Numbered from the stretch's first letter, positions 25,813 to 38,756 are shown. The stretch is 64,000 bases of DNA from Actinomyces oris (GCF_001929375.1 NZ_MSGO01000008.1:40965-104964); one strand, 5' to 3'. A program made the numbers and translations. The notes: a model not told the origin generated them from the sequence alone.

Positions 25813-27140
25813 GTGACACCGCCACCTACACCGCGCCGGGGACCCTCACCCCGGTCCTGAGCGACCTGTGGGACCAGGAGCGCTCCTGGACCCTGCGGAC
25901 CTACCTCGACCACGGCGGCTACGAGGGCCTCAAGAAGGCCAAGACCCTCAGCTGCGAGGACCTCATCGGCCTCATCAAGGACTCCGGACTGCGTGGACGC
26001 GGCGGCGCAGGCTTCCCCACCGGCCTGAAGTGGTCCTTCCTGCCCCCGGTCGACGGCGGCCCGCGCTACCTCGTGGTCAACGCCGACGAGTCCGAGCCGG
26101 GCACCTGCAAGGACATCCCCACGATCATGTCCAACCCGCAGGCGCTCATCGAGGGCATCGCCATCACCTCCCGGGCCATCGGCGGCGACCACGCCTTCGT
26201 CTACCTGCGCGGCGAGGTCCCCCACGTCTACCGCCGCCTGCTCAGCGCCGTGCGTGAGGCCACCGAGTCCGGCCTGCTGGACACCGGCTTCGGGCTCGAC
26301 GGCCAGCAGCGGCTGCGCATCACCGCCCACGCCGGGGCCGGCGCCTACATCTGCGGTGAGGAGACCGCCCTGCTGGACTCCCTGGAGGGCCGCCGCGGCC
26401 ACCCCCGCCTCAAGCCGCCCTTCCCCGCCGTCGCCGGCCTCTACGCCCGGCCCACGGTGGTCAACAACGTCGAGACCATCGCCTCGGTCCCGGCGATCCT
26501 GACCCGCGGCGCCCAGTGGTACTCCACCATGGGCACCGAGAAGTCCAAGGGCCACGGCATCTTCTCCGTCTCCGGCCACGTGGCCCACCCCGGCCAGTAC
26601 GAGGCCCCCTTCGGCATCACCATGCGCGAGCTCATCGAGCTCTCCGGCGGCATCCGCCCCGGCCACGAGCTGAAGTTCTGGGTGCCGGGAGGCTCCTCGA
26701 CACCGATCTTCGGCCCCGACGAGCTCGACGTCCCCCTGGACTACGAGTCCGTGGCCGAGGCCGGCTCCATGCTGGGAACCCGCGCCCTGCAGGTCTTCGA
26801 CGAGACCGTCTCCGTGGTGCGCGTGGTCACCCGCTGGACCGAGTTCTACCAGCACGAGTCCTGCGGCAAGTGCACTCCCTGCCGCGAGGGCACCTACTGG
26901 ATGCGCCAGATCATGCTGCGCCTGGAGGCCGGGCGCGGCCTGCCCGGCGACGTCGAGAAGCTCGAGTCCATCGCCTCCAACATCGCCGGACGCTCCTTCT
27001 GCGCCCTGGGCGACGCCTCCGCCACCCCGGTCCTGACCGGCATCAAGCGGTTCCGTGAGGAGTTCGAGGCCGGCTACACCGCCGCCGCCGGCGAGCTCTT
27101 CCCCTACGCCGCCTCCTCCGTCTTCGAAAGCGCACGGTGA
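25809..27140 (+). CDS. nuoF: NADH-quinone oxidoreductase subunit F
   Basis: 443 residues, 51-kDa subunit binding NADH, FMN and one [4Fe-4S] cluster. LRGRGGAGFPTGLKWSF (about residue 60) is the NADH/FMN glycine-rich motif; GAGAYICGEETALLDSLEG (about 177) lines FMN; ESCGKCTPCREGTYWM (about 352) with a later Cys in RSFCALGD binds N3. GTG start overlaps the nuoE stop. Confidence 0.96.
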   Translation: MSDTATYTAPGTLTPVLSDLWDQERSWTLRTYLDHGGYEGLKKAKTLSCEDLIGLIKDSGLRGRGGAGFPTGLKWSFLPPVDGGPRYLVVNADESEPGTCKDIPTIMSNPQALIEGIAITSRAIGGDHAFVYLRGEVPHVYRRLLSAVREATESGLLDTGFGLDGQQRLRITAHAGAGAYICGEETALLDSLEGRRGHPRLKPPFPAVAGLYARPTVVNNVETIASVPAILTRGAQWYSTMGTEKSKGHGIFSVSGHVAHPGQYEAPFGITMRELIELSGGIRPGHELKFWVPGGSSTPIFGPDELDVPLDYESVAEAGSMLGTRALQVFDETVSVVRVVTRWTEFYQHESCGKCTPCREGTYWMRQIMLRLEAGRGLPGDVEKLESIASNIAGRSFCALGDASATPVLTGIKRFREEFEAGYTAAAGELFPYAASSVFESAR

Positions 27141-27143
27141 GCC

Positions 27144-29891
27144 ATGACTGCTGAGACGACCACCAAGAGCTCCGCACCCGCGGCGCCGCCGGCCCCCGAG
27201 ATGGTCCACATGACCATCGACGGGCTGCCCGTCGAGGTCGAGAAGGGGACCCTCCTCATCCGCGCCGCCGAGCAGGTCGGCGTGCGCATCCCGCGCTTCT
27301 GCGACCACCCGCTGCTCGCGCCGTCGGCCAACTGCCGCCAGTGCCTGGTGGAGGTGGCCATGCCGGGACGCGACGGCGTCGTGCGACCCATGCCCAAGCC
27401 CCAGCCCTCCTGCGCCATGACCGCCATGGAGGGCATGGAGATCTCCACCCAGGCCACCAGCGAGGTCGCCGCCCAGGCCCAGGCCGGCACCATGGAGTTC
27501 CTCCTCATCAACCACCCGCTGGACTGCCCGGTGTGCGACAAGGGCGGCGAGTGCCCCCTGCAGAACCAGGCCCTGGAGCTCATGGCCTCCGGCGCCCAGT
27601 CCGCCACTCGCTTCACCGACGTCAAGCGCACCTTCCCCAAACCACTGCGCCTGACCAGCAACATCCTGCTGGACCGCGACCGCTGCATCCTGTGCCAGCG
27701 CTGCGTGCGCTTCGCCGACCAGATCCCCGGCGACCCCTTCATCGCCCTCCAGGGCCGCGGCGGCGGGCACCCCTCCTGCGACATGGACGGCGAGCCCGAG
27801 CACACCGGGGGCCTGTACTCCGAGCAGATCGGGCGCTTCGACGCCCGCGTCCTGGACTTCCACACCGAGGCGACCCAGGAGGGGCTCGACGCCGACCTCC
27901 AGACGATCCGCGGCGTGCCCTCCCTGAGCGCCCTGGGCGACCTGACCGGCCCCGGCGGCGAGCCCGGCGCCTCCGACGGCACCGACTACGGCCCCGACCT
28001 GGGCGCCGGCCGCGAGGACCTGGACGCCTCCGGGCGCCCCTTCGCCTCCTACTTCTCGGGCAACATCATCCAGATCTGCCCCGTGGGCGCCCTGACCTCC
28101 GCGAAGTACCGCTTCCGGGCCCGCCCCATGGACCTGGTCTCCACCGACTCCGTCACCGAGCACGACGCCTCCGGCTCCGCCATCCGCGTCGACATGCGCC
28201 GCGGCGTCGTCCTGCGCCACCTGGCCGGCAACGACCCCGAGGTCAACGAGGAGTGGATCACCGACAAGGACCGCTTCGCCTTCACCTGGTCCTCCCAGCC
28301 CGACCGCCTCACCGTGCCGCTCGTGCGCGACGAGGAGACCGGCGAGCTCGTCACCACCTCCTGGTCCGACGCCCTGGACGTCGCCGCCCAGGGGCTGGCC
28401 CGCGCCGCCTCAGACGGGGGAGTGGGGCTCCTGCCCGGCGGCCGCCTCACCCTGGAGGACGCCTGGGCCTGGTCCCGCTTCGCCCGCACCGTCCTGGGCA
28501 CCAACGACATCGACCAGCGCGTGCGCGCCCACAGCCAGGAGGAGGACTCCTTCCTGGCCGCCCGCGTGGCCGGCACCGGACTGGGAGCCGTCACCTACCG
28601 CCACCTGGAGCGGGCCGGACAGGTCCTGCTCCTGGGCCTGGAGCCCGAGGATGAGTGCGGTTCCCTGTTCCTGCGCCTGCGCAAGGGCGTGCGCGCCGGC
28701 GGCGTCAAGGTGGCCACCGTGACCACCTGCTTGAGCGCCGGCAGCCGCAAGCTCTCCGCCCAGGCCATCCTCACCCCGCCCGGTGAGGAGGCCCGCGTCG
28801 TCGCCCACCTCAGCCAGACCCACCCCGACCTCGTCGAGGCCCTGCGGGTCGACGGCGCCACCATCCTCATCGGTGAGCGCGCCACCCGCGTCCCCGGCCT
28901 GCTGAGCGTCGCCGACGCCCTGGCCACCGCCACCGGCGCCCACCTGGCCTGGGTGCCGCGCCGCAGCGGCGAGCGCGGAGGCATCGAGGCGGGCCTGCTG
29001 CCCGGCCTCCTGCCCGGCGGGCGCCCCGTGGCCGACCCCGAGGCCCGCGCCCAGGTCGAGCGGGCCTGGAACCTGGGCCCCGAGCACCTCCTGCCCGCGA
29101 CGCCGGGCCGCGACGCCACCGCCATCCTCTCGGCCCTCCTGGAGGGGAGCCTGGGCGGCGCCGTCGTCGGCGGCATCGACCTGCGCGACTTCCCCGACCC
29201 GGGCCTGGCCCGCGCGGCCCTGGCCGCCAGCGGCTTCACCGTCCAGCTCGAGGTGCGCCGCAGCGAGGTCAGCGAGCACGCCGACGTCGTCCTGCCCGTG
29301 GCCCCGGCCGTGGAGAAGAACGGCACCTTCGTCAACTGGGAGGGGCGCGTGCGGCCCTTCGGCCAGGCCCATGTCTCGCGCTCCCGCACCGACCGCCAGG
29401 TCCTGGGCATGCTCGCAGGCGAGATGGGGGTCGACCTCCAGGCCGACGACCTGGTCGTCCTGCACGAGCAGCTCGCCGACCTGGGACTGTGGCGCGGGAA
29501 GCGCCCGTCGGTCGCCTTCGGGCCCGCCCCGGCGGTCTGCACCGGCGCCCCCCTCCCCGACGACGGCGTGGAGGCCCGCCTGGCCACTCACAAGCCCATG
29601 CTCGACGCCGGGCGCCTCCAGGACGGTGAGCCCTTCCTGGCCGCCACCGCCCTGCGCCCCGTCGCCAAGGTGGGCACCGACCTCGCCCAGCGCCTGTCGC
29701 TGGCAGCCGGTCAGGAGGTGACCGTGGCGACCGCCACCGGATCGATCACCCTGCCGGCCGTCGTCGGCGGCGTCAGCGACGGCACCGTGTGGCTGCCCGA
29801 GTGCTCGGCCGGCTCCACCGTCCACCAGACCCTGGGCGCCGGGCACGGCTCCCAGGTCACCGTGACCCATGCAGCGGAGGTACTGAGGTGA
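27144..29891 (+). CDS. nuoG: NADH-quinone oxidoreductase subunit G
   Basis: 915 residues, 75-kDa subunit. The N-terminal ferredoxin-like domain holds cysteines in RFCDHPLLAPSANCRQCLVE; then the His/Cys cluster HPLDCPVCDKGGECPLQNQ, and CILCQRCVRF. A molybdopterin-oxidoreductase-like domain fills the rest. About 50 residues rich in Gly, Asp and Glu (about 250-300) are inserted before the FSGNIIQICPVGALTS motif, longer than in E. coli. Three bases separate it from nuoF; its stop overlaps nuoH. Confidence 0.95.
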   Translation: MTAETTTKSSAPAAPPAPEMVHMTIDGLPVEVEKGTLLIRAAEQVGVRIPRFCDHPLLAPSANCRQCLVEVAMPGRDGVVRPMPKPQPSCAMTAMEGMEISTQATSEVAAQAQAGTMEFLLINHPLDCPVCDKGGECPLQNQALELMASGAQSATRFTDVKRTFPKPLRLTSNILLDRDRCILCQRCVRFADQIPGDPFIALQGRGGGHPSCDMDGEPEHTGGLYSEQIGRFDARVLDFHTEATQEGLDADLQTIRGVPSLSALGDLTGPGGEPGASDGTDYGPDLGAGREDLDASGRPFASYFSGNIIQICPVGALTSAKYRFRARPMDLVSTDSVTEHDASGSAIRVDMRRGVVLRHLAGNDPEVNEEWITDKDRFAFTWSSQPDRLTVPLVRDEETGELVTTSWSDALDVAAQGLARAASDGGVGLLPGGRLTLEDAWAWSRFARTVLGTNDIDQRVRAHSQEEDSFLAARVAGTGLGAVTYRHLERAGQVLLLGLEPEDECGSLFLRLRKGVRAGGVKVATVTTCLSAGSRKLSAQAILTPPGEEARVVAHLSQTHPDLVEALRVDGATILIGERATRVPGLLSVADALATATGAHLAWVPRRSGERGGIEAGLLPGLLPGGRPVADPEARAQVERAWNLGPEHLLPATPGRDATAILSALLEGSLGGAVVGGIDLRDFPDPGLARAALAASGFTVQLEVRRSEVSEHADVVLPVAPAVEKNGTFVNWEGRVRPFGQAHVSRSRTDRQVLGMLAGEMGVDLQADDLVVLHEQLADLGLWRGKRPSVAFGPAPAVCTGAPLPDDGVEARLATHKPMLDAGRLQDGEPFLAATALRPVAKVGTDLAQRLSLAAGQEVTVATATGSITLPAVVGGVSDGTVWLPECSAGSTVHQTLGAGHGSQVTVTHAAEVLR

Positions 29892-31519
29892 ACCCGATCC
29901 ACGCGGCTCAGGCCGCTGCCGACGACGCCCTCCCCAACGGGGGCGTGACCGCCGACTTCTCCGCCGAGACCTGGTGGCTGACCCTCATCAAGGCCGGCTT
30001 CATCGTCGTCTTCCTCATCGTCAGCGTCATGATGGCGCTGTGGGTGGAGCGGCGCGGCCTGGCCCGCATGCAGACCCGCCTGGGCCCCAACGTCAACGGC
30101 CCCCTGGGTCTGCTCCAGGCGGTCGCCGACGCAGGCAAGCTCATCATGAAGGAGGACTTCTGGCTCAAGGGGGCCGAGAAGACCATCTACCTCCTGGCGC
30201 CGCTCATCGCCGCCTTCAGCGCCTTCATGGTCTACGCGGTCATCCCCTTCGGGCCACAGGTGAGCATCTTCGGCCACTCCACGCCCCTGCAGCTGACCGA
30301 CTTCCCGGTGGCGGTCCTCTACATCCTGGCCATCGCCGCCTTCGGCGTCTACGGGATCATCCTGGGCGGCTGGTCCACGCACTCCACCTACCCGCTCTTC
30401 GGCGCCGTGCGCAGCGCCGCTCAGGTCATCTCCTACGAGCTGAGCATGAGCCTGTCCATCCTCACGGTCTTCCTGGCCTCGGGGACCATGTCCACCTCCG
30501 GGATCGTGACCGCCCAGGAGCGCATCTGGTGGGCCGTGGCGATGGTGCCCAGCTTCATCATCTACGTCATCTCCATGGTCGGTGAGGTCAACCGCCTCCC
30601 CTTCGACCTGCCCGAGGCCGAGGGCGAGCTCGTCGCCGGCCACATGGTCGAGTACTCCTCGATGAAGTTCGCCTGGTACTTCCTGGCCGAGTACATCAAC
30701 ATGTTCAACGTCTCGGCCGTGTGCGTCACCCTGTTCCTGGGCGGCTGGCGCTCGGCGATCCTCAGCCTGTTCTGGGCGGGCGCCAACTCCGGCTGGTGGC
30801 CGATGCTGTGGTTCATCGCCAAGGTCTGGGCCGTCATGTTCTTCATGATCTGGACCCGCGGAACCCTCGTGCGCATCCGCTACGACCACTTCATGAAGCT
30901 GGGCTGGAAGGTCCTCATCCCGATCTCCCTGGTCTGGTTCGTGCTGGTGGCGGTGGTGCGCGCCTTCCGCACCTTCTCGGGCGCCTCCGTGCAGGCACTG
31001 CTGCTGCCGATGGCCGTCGTCTTCTGCGTCATCATGTTCGTCCTCTTCCTCATCCCCGACAAGGAGGAAGAGGAGGAGCTCTACGAGGACTACGACGACG
31101 AGGACGCCGACGATGACGACGTCGAGATCCTGGACGCCGAGGACGACCACGTCGCCTTCCTCGAGGGCTTCCCCGTCCCGCCGCCTCCGGGCACGTCCCT
31201 GCCGCCCTCACCGCGCGCCCGCCGCGCCGCCCTCGCGGCCGATGACTCCGAGACCGGGGCGGTCACCGCCGTCGGCCTCCTGGAGGACACCGACGTCGAG
31301 GACGATGACGTCGAGGACGACGACGCGGCCGGTTCCGCCGACTCCGCGGACTCTGCCGCCTCCGCCGAGTCCCCCGACTCGGCCGGCACGGCAGTCCCGG
31401 CCGGCACGGACGCAGCCACCGCCCTGCCCACCTTCACCCTTGACCTCAAGGCCGACTCGGCCGGCGGCAAGGACACAGACACGGCCGCTGAGGCACCCCA
31501 GGAGGGAAAAGATGACTGA
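29888..31519 (+). CDS. nuoH: NADH-quinone oxidoreductase subunit H with long acidic tail
   Basis: 543 residues against about 330-440 usually. The membrane part has about eight helices and the conserved [33 protein letters not shown] and the quinone-chamber loop [20 protein letters not shown]. From about residue 395 the chain turns into a hydrophilic tail: first a run of Glu and Asp, then Pro-rich, then Ala/Ser/Asp repeats to the end. The tail would face the cytoplasm. No function is known for it. GTG start at the nuoG overlap. Confidence 0.94.
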   Translation: MNPIHAAQAAADDALPNGGVTADFSAETWWLTLIKAGFIVVFLIVSVMMALWVERRGLARMQTRLGPNVNGPLGLLQAVADAGKLIMKEDFWLKGAEKTIYLLAPLIAAFSAFMVYAVIPFGPQVSIFGHSTPLQLTDFPVAVLYILAIAAFGVYGIILGGWSTHSTYPLFGAVRSAAQVISYELSMSLSILTVFLASGTMSTSGIVTAQERIWWAVAMVPSFIIYVISMVGEVNRLPFDLPEAEGELVAGHMVEYSSMKFAWYFLAEYINMFNVSAVCVTLFLGGWRSAILSLFWAGANSGWWPMLWFIAKVWAVMFFMIWTRGTLVRIRYDHFMKLGWKVLIPISLVWFVLVAVVRAFRTFSGASVQALLLPMAVVFCVIMFVLFLIPDKEEEEELYEDYDDEDADDDDVEILDAEDDHVAFLEGFPVPPPPGTSLPPSPRARRAALAADDSETGAVTAVGLLEDTDVEDDDVEDDDAAGSADSADSAASAESPDSAGTAVPAGTDAATALPTFTLDLKADSAGGKDTDTAAEAPQEGKDD

Positions 31520-32222
31520 TCGCCCCCACCGTTCCCGGGGCTCGCAGCACGACAAGTGGCTGCGCGACGCTCCCTCCGCCCTGGCCCGGGCCTTCGCGCC
31601 CGTGGCCGGCTACGGGGTCACCATCTCCTCGATGTTCCGCCCGGTGGTCACCGAGCAGTACCCCTTCGAGCCGCCGCAGGCGATGCCCCGCTACCACGGG
31701 CGCCACCGCCTCAACCGCTACGACGACGGCCTGGAGAAGTGCATCGGCTGCGAGCTGTGCGCCTGGGCCTGCCCCGCCGACGCGATCTACGTCGAGGCCG
31801 CCTCCAACGAGCCCGGCGCCCAGTACTCGCCCGGCGAGCGCTACGGGCGCGTCTACCAGATCAACTACCTGCGCTGCATCTTCTGCGGCATGTGCATCGA
31901 GGCCTGCCCCACCCGGGCCCTGACCATGTCCACCGACTTCGATGAGCTCGTCGGCCCCGGCCGCGAGGGCCTCATCTACGAGAAGGAGGACCTGCTGGCT
32001 CCCGTGCCCGAGGGCGCCGTGGGCGCACCCCACCCCATGGTCGAGGGCACCGAGGACGGCGACTACTACCGCGGGCGGGTCGTCGGCTCCACCCAGGCCC
32101 AGATCGACTGGGTGCGGACCCACCGGCCCGACGACCCCAGCCTGGACGACGCCCGCGCCAAGGCAGCCCCCACCGCCTCCGGCCGGGGCAGCCGTCAGAC
32201 CGTGAAGGGAGCCCTGCGATGA
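31512..32222 (+). CDS. nuoI: NADH-quinone oxidoreductase subunit I
   Basis: 236 residues. Two ferredoxin-type [4Fe-4S] motifs, [12 protein letters not shown] (about residue 77) and [12 protein letters not shown] (about 122), carry clusters N6a and N6b toward NuoB. The C-terminal 70 residues form a hydrophilic extension. ATG 31512 lies inside the end of nuoH after GGAGGGAAAAG, so the genes overlap by eight bases. Confidence 0.96.
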   Translation: MTDRPHRSRGSQHDKWLRDAPSALARAFAPVAGYGVTISSMFRPVVTEQYPFEPPQAMPRYHGRHRLNRYDDGLEKCIGCELCAWACPADAIYVEAASNEPGAQYSPGERYGRVYQINYLRCIFCGMCIEACPTRALTMSTDFDELVGPGREGLIYEKEDLLAPVPEGAVGAPHPMVEGTEDGDYYRGRVVGSTQAQIDWVRTHRPDDPSLDDARAKAAPTASGRGSRQTVKGALR

Positions 32223-33214
32223 GCACCCTGCTGATGACCGGAGCCGCCGCCCCGGCCGCCCTGACTCAGGACGGTCACCTGGGGCTGGGCGAGGCCATCA
32301 TCTTCGGCGTCGTCGCCCTGGTCACCGTGGCCTGCGGCATCGGCGTCCTGACCGCCAAGCGCGCCGTGAACGCCGCCATCAACATGATCGGCATCATGAT
32401 CTCGCTGGCCGTCCTCTACATCGTCAACGAGTCGCCCTTCATGGGCATCACCCAGGTCGTGGTCTACACCGGCGCCGTCATGACCCTCGTCCTGTTCGTC
32501 ATCATGCTCGTGGGCGTCGGCGGCGACGAGCCGGTGGGAGCCGTCGGCACCGTCATGAGGCGCCCGGTCCTCATCCTCCTGGGACTGGGGCTGGCCGGCG
32601 CCCTGACCGCCGTCGTGTGGCGCTCCGCCCTGCCCACGCCGGTTGGGCTCAAGGACGGCGCCAAGGCCGCCCCCGATCTGCTGGCCGTCACGCTCTACCA
32701 CGACCACGTCGTCACCATGGAGCTGACCGCCATCCTGCTCATCGTCGCCGCCGTCGGCGCCCTGACCCTCACCCACCGCCAACGCATCCGGGCCCGACTC
32801 GGCCAGCGCAAGATGGCCGCGAGCAAGATGCAGGACTACGCCACCAAGGGCGCCCACCCGGGCCAGAAGCCGATGCCCGGCGTCTACGCCTCCACCAACT
32901 CCGCCGCTGCCCCTGCCCTGGACGCCCAGGGCGAGGCCGTCGAGGAGTCCGTGCCCCGGGTCCTGCGGGCCCGCGGTCAGGGCCTGGAGCTGTCCGACGT
33001 CTCCCCGGAGATGGGCCTGGCCCAGCGCTCGGGCACGATCGTCTCCCGCCTGGCCGGTGCCGACCAGGTCGACGCGGCCGACGGCCCCCGGGCCCCCCGC
33101 CGCTCCGGGATGCCCTCCATGCCCGGTGCCGCCGCCCCCGCCGTCAAGCAGCCCGTCCTCAGCGATGACGGGGCAGCCGACTCGGCCGCCCCGGAGCAGA
33201 AGGAGGAGAAGTGA
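32219..33214 (+). CDS. nuoJ: NADH-quinone oxidoreductase subunit J with C-terminal extension
   Basis: 331 residues, whereas most NuoJ have 160-270. Five helices fill residues 20-185, with [11 protein letters not shown] and the conserved [19 protein letters not shown] helix. From about residue 195 a soluble tail begins ([19 protein letters not shown]) and runs for some 130 residues rich in Ala, Pro, Gly and Ser. Overlaps nuoI and nuoK. Confidence 0.93.
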   Translation: MSTLLMTGAAAPAALTQDGHLGLGEAIIFGVVALVTVACGIGVLTAKRAVNAAINMIGIMISLAVLYIVNESPFMGITQVVVYTGAVMTLVLFVIMLVGVGGDEPVGAVGTVMRRPVLILLGLGLAGALTAVVWRSALPTPVGLKDGAKAAPDLLAVTLYHDHVVTMELTAILLIVAAVGALTLTHRQRIRARLGQRKMAASKMQDYATKGAHPGQKPMPGVYASTNSAAAPALDAQGEAVEESVPRVLRARGQGLELSDVSPEMGLAQRSGTIVSRLAGADQVDAADGPRAPRRSGMPSMPGAAAPAVKQPVLSDDGAADSAAPEQKEEK

Positions 33215-33516
33215 GTCTCCCCATCACCGTCTACCTCATCCTGGCCGGGGTGCTGTTCACCCTGGGGGCGCTCACGGTGCTGCTGCGCCGCAACGCCATC
33301 ATCGAGCTCATGGGCGTTGAGCTCATGCTCAACTCCGTCAACCTCGTCCTGGTGACCTTCTCCCGGATCCACGGCAACCTCACCGGTCAGGTCTTCGCCT
33401 TCTTCGTCATGGTGGTGGCCGCCGCCGAGGTCGTGGTGGGGCTGAGCATCGTCGTATCCATCTTCCGCACCCGCAGGTCCACGTCGGTCGACGACGAGAA
33501 CCTGCTCAAGAACTGA
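33211..33516 (+). CDS. nuoK: NADH-quinone oxidoreductase subunit K
   Basis: 101 residues, three helices. The membrane glutamates of the proton path are present: [16 protein letters not shown] in helix 2 and [14 protein letters not shown] in helix 3. GTG start overlaps the nuoJ stop. Confidence 0.96.
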   Translation: MSLPITVYLILAGVLFTLGALTVLLRRNAIIELMGVELMLNSVNLVLVTFSRIHGNLTGQVFAFFVMVVAAAEVVVGLSIVVSIFRTRRSTSVDDENLLKN

Positions 33517-33533
33517 GGGGAGAGACCACCGAC

Positions 33534-35528
<1,995 letters not shown>

Positions 35529-35541
35529 GAGGACACGACAC

Positions 35542-37146
35542 ATGCCGACTCTTCCCGCATCGCTGCCCGTCCTGACCGTCATGGCGGTCACGCCGCTGGC
35601 CGGGGCGCTCCTGCTGTGGCTGGTCCCGCCGCTGCGCCGGCTCCACGCCCGCGCCGTGGGCCTCGTGTTCTCCCTGGTGGTCCTCGCCCTGGGCCTGTGG
35701 GCGCTGAGCGCCTTCGAGCTGGGTCACGCAGGCACCGTCCAGCTGACCGACACCCATTCCTGGATCCCCGCCATCGGCGCCTCCTGGGCGCTGGGCGTCA
35801 ACGGCCTGGGCCTGTCCATGGTGCTGCTGGGCGCCTTCGTCACGCCCCTGGTGCTGCTCGCCTCCTGGGGTGAGGTCCCCGCCGACCGGCAGGGCCTGTT
35901 CACCGGGCTGGTCCTGACGCTGGAGTTCTTCGTCGTCGTCATCTTCTCGGCCCGGGACCTGCTCCTGTTCTACCTGTGCTTCGAGGCGATGCTCATCCCG
36001 GTGTACTTCCTCATCGGCTGCTTCGGCGGTGACAGGCGCCAGCGCGCCGCCCTGAAGTTCCTCCTGTACTCCCTGGCCGGCGGGCTCATCATGCTCATCG
36101 GCGTCATCGCCGTCTACCTGCACTCCGCCAAGAACGGCGCCCCCAGCTTCCTCATCGACTCGGTGGCCGCCAACCTGCACGTGTCCACCTCCGCCGGTCA
36201 CTGGATCTTCCTGACCTTCTTCATCGCCTTCGCCATCAAGGCGCCGCTGGTCCCGGTCCACACCTGGCTGCCCGACACCGCCGAGCAGGCCACCCCGGGC
36301 ACCTCGGTCCTGCTCATCGGCATCCTGGACAAGATCGGCACCTTCGGCATGATCACCCTGGTCCTGCCGATCTTCCCGGAGGCCTCCCGCTGGGCCGCCC
36401 CGGTGATCCTGGTCCTGGCGGTCGTCTCCATCATCTACGGGGGCCTGGCCGCCATCGCCCAGGACAACCTCTACCGCCTCATCTCCTACACCTCCGTGAG
36501 CCACTTCGGCTTCATGGTCCTGGGGATCTTCATCGGCAACCAGGTGGCCGCCAACGGCGCCATGGTCTACATGGTGGCCCACGGCCTGTCCATCGCCGGC
36601 CTCTACCTGGTCACCGGCTTCATGGCCCGGCGCACCGGGACGGTCACCATCAGCGAGCTCGGCGGCATCGCCCGGGTCATGCCGCTGGTGGCCGGCACCT
36701 TCCTGGTCAGCGGGCTGGCCTCCATCGCCCTGCCGGGCCTGAGCGGGTTCGTTCCCGAGTGGATGGTGCTCACCGGCACCTTCTCGGTATCGCTGGCCCT
36801 GGGTGGTGCGGCCGTCGTCGGCGTCGTCATCGCCGCCGTCTACATGCTGCTGCCCTACCAGCGGGTCTTCACCGGGGCGCCCGCCCCCGAGCGTGTGGGC
36901 AGCCCCGACCTCGACGGGCGCGAGCGCCTCGTCGTCGTCCCCATCATCGCCGCGATGGTCGCGCTCGGACTGGCCCCGGGCGTCTTCACGTCCGCGTTCG
37001 ACGACGTCGCCCGGCAGGTCACGCTCACGGTGACCCGCTCCTCGCAGGCTGAGGCCTCAGCCCGCGGCGCCGGTGACAGCCTCGATGTCGGCGGCACGAC
37101 TGACGCTCCCGCCGCCTCCACCGCTACGGAAGGGAACACCAAGTGA
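35542..37146 (+). CDS. nuoM: NADH-quinone oxidoreductase subunit M
   Basis: 534 residues, second antiporter-like subunit, about 14 helices. CFEAMLIPVYFLIGCFGG carries the pump Glu, KAPLVPVHTWLPDTAEQATP the Lys and loop, and SYTSVSHFGFMVLGIF the central helix. The C-terminal 40 residues are soluble and Ala/Ser-rich. 13 bases after nuoL; overlaps nuoN by four bases. Confidence 0.96.
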   Translation: MPTLPASLPVLTVMAVTPLAGALLLWLVPPLRRLHARAVGLVFSLVVLALGLWALSAFELGHAGTVQLTDTHSWIPAIGASWALGVNGLGLSMVLLGAFVTPLVLLASWGEVPADRQGLFTGLVLTLEFFVVVIFSARDLLLFYLCFEAMLIPVYFLIGCFGGDRRQRAALKFLLYSLAGGLIMLIGVIAVYLHSAKNGAPSFLIDSVAANLHVSTSAGHWIFLTFFIAFAIKAPLVPVHTWLPDTAEQATPGTSVLLIGILDKIGTFGMITLVLPIFPEASRWAAPVILVLAVVSIIYGGLAAIAQDNLYRLISYTSVSHFGFMVLGIFIGNQVAANGAMVYMVAHGLSIAGLYLVTGFMARRTGTVTISELGGIARVMPLVAGTFLVSGLASIALPGLSGFVPEWMVLTGTFSVSLALGGAAVVGVVIAAVYMLLPYQRVFTGAPAPERVGSPDLDGRERLVVVPIIAAMVALGLAPGVFTSAFDDVARQVTLTVTRSSQAEASARGAGDSLDVGGTTDAPAASTATEGNTK

Positions 37147-38756
37147 GCCCCTCAGCCACTGCCCCGATCGTCAACTGGGACGCCCTGACGCCGGTCCTCA
37201 TCATCCTGGGCGCCGGTGTCCTGGGGGTCCTCGTGGAGGCCTTCATCACCCGACCCGCCCGTCTGGCCATCCAGTCCACGCTGAGCTTCCTGGCCATCCT
37301 GGCCTCCGGGGTCTCCCTGTTCCTGCGCTGGGGCGAGGTCAAGGCCGCCGGGGCCGCCGCCGCGGCCGTACCCCAGTTCCAGCTCCCCAAGGGCTTCCTG
37401 CCGGGCGCCCGCATGTCCGCCGGCCTGACCGAGGATCCCTTCTCCATCGCCGCCCAGGGCATCCTCCTGGTCATCGGGCTGCTGGCCGTCATGGTGATGG
37501 CCGACCGCACCACCGTCGGCGACGGGGCCTTCGCGGCCCAGGCCGCCGACCGGCCCGGCAGCGCGGAGGAGAGCGAGTCCATCCTGGCCGGGTGGACCAC
37601 GACCGAGGTCTTCCCCCTGACCCTGTTCTCACTGGGCGGCATGATGCTCTTCGGGGCCAGCAGCGACCTCATCACGCTGTTCGTCATCCTGGAGATGATC
37701 TCCTTGCCGCTGTACATCCTGGCGGCCACCGCCCGCCACCGCCGGCTGCTCAGCCAGGAGGCGGCGCTGAAGTACTTCGTGCTGGGGGCCTTCGCCTCCG
37801 CCTTCCTCCTCATGGGCGCGGCCCTGCTCTACGGGGTGGCCGGCGCCGTCGACTACAAGACTCTGGGCGAGTCCGTGCGCACCGCGGCGGGGCAGGACTG
37901 GCTCATCCTGGCCGGCCTCATGATGGTGATCATCGGCCTGCTGTTCAAGGTGGCGGCCGTGCCCTTCCACGCCTGGAGCCCGGACGTCTACCAGGGCGCC
38001 CCCACCCCGGTCACCGGGTTCATGGCCGCCGGGGTCAAGGCCGCCGCCTTCCTGGCCCTGGTGCGCTTCTACTACATGATCGCCGGCGCCATGGGCTGGG
38101 ACCTGGCCCCCGCCCTGTGGGCCGTGGCGGCACTGACCATGCTCCTGGGCACCGTCGTCGGGGTGGTTCAGCGCGACGTCAAGCGCATGCTCGCCTACTC
38201 GGCCATCGCCCACGCCGGCTTCATGCTCATCGGGATCCTGGCCTACTCCAAGGCGGCGATCTCCGCGCTCAGCTTCTACGCCCTGACCTATGGGATCGCG
38301 ACTGTGGGGGCCTTCGGCATCATCACCCTGGTGCGCTCCAACCGTGACGGCTCGGTGGGCGGTGAGGACGGCGACCTGGAGGCCTTCAAGGGTCTGGGAC
38401 GCCGCAGCCCCTGGGCGGCCGGAGCCATGACGGTCTTCCTGCTGTCCTTCGCCGGAGTGCCCTTGACGGCCGGCTTCATGGCCAAGTTCCGGCTCTTCGC
38501 CGCCGGTCTGAGCGGCAGCGGGATGCCCTTCGTCATCCTCGCCGTCGTCTGCTCAGCCGTGACCGCCTTCTTCTACATGAGGCTCATCGTGCTCATGTTC
38601 TTCCATGAGCCGGCCGGCGAGCGCTCCGTGGTCGTGGCCAGCCGCGGCCCGATCCTCCTGGCGGTCGGTGTTGCGGTGATAGCCACAATCGGGCTGGGCG
38701 TTTTGCCGCAGACCGCCTTCGACCTGTTCGACCAGACGGCTATGCTCCTTCCGTGA
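37143..38756 (+). CDS. nuoN: NADH-quinone oxidoreductase subunit N
   Basis: 537 residues, third antiporter-like subunit, about 14 helices. LEMISLPLYILAATARH holds the pump Glu, LFKVAAVPFHAWSPDVYQGA the Lys region, and KRMLAYSAIAHAGFMLIGIL the central helix. Closes the complex I set; its stop overlaps the next gene (GTGA), so the prenyl synthase is part of the same transcript. Confidence 0.96.
   Translation: MSPSATAPIVNWDALTPVLIILGAGVLGVLVEAFITRPARLAIQSTLSFLAILASGVSLFLRWGEVKAAGAAAAAVPQFQLPKGFLPGARMSAGLTEDPFSIAAQGILLVIGLLAVMVMADRTTVGDGAFAAQAADRPGSAEESESILAGWTTTEVFPLTLFSLGGMMLFGASSDLITLFVILEMISLPLYILAATARHRRLLSQEAALKYFVLGAFASAFLLMGAALLYGVAGAVDYKTLGESVRTAAGQDWLILAGLMMVIIGLLFKVAAVPFHAWSPDVYQGAPTPVTGFMAAGVKAAAFLALVRFYYMIAGAMGWDLAPALWAVAALTMLLGTVVGVVQRDVKRMLAYSAIAHAGFMLIGILAYSKAAISALSFYALTYGIATVGAFGIITLVRSNRDGSVGGEDGDLEAFKGLGRRSPWAAGAMTVFLLSFAGVPLTAGFMAKFRLFAAGLSGSGMPFVILAVVCSAVTAFFYMRLIVLMFFHEPAGERSVVVASRGPILLAVGVAVIATIGLGVLPQTAFDLFDQTAMLLP

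Noticed and set aside
25539..28220. Long minus-strand open frame (893 codons) under nuoE-nuoG
   Set aside because: Antisense shadow of complex I genes with no family motif.
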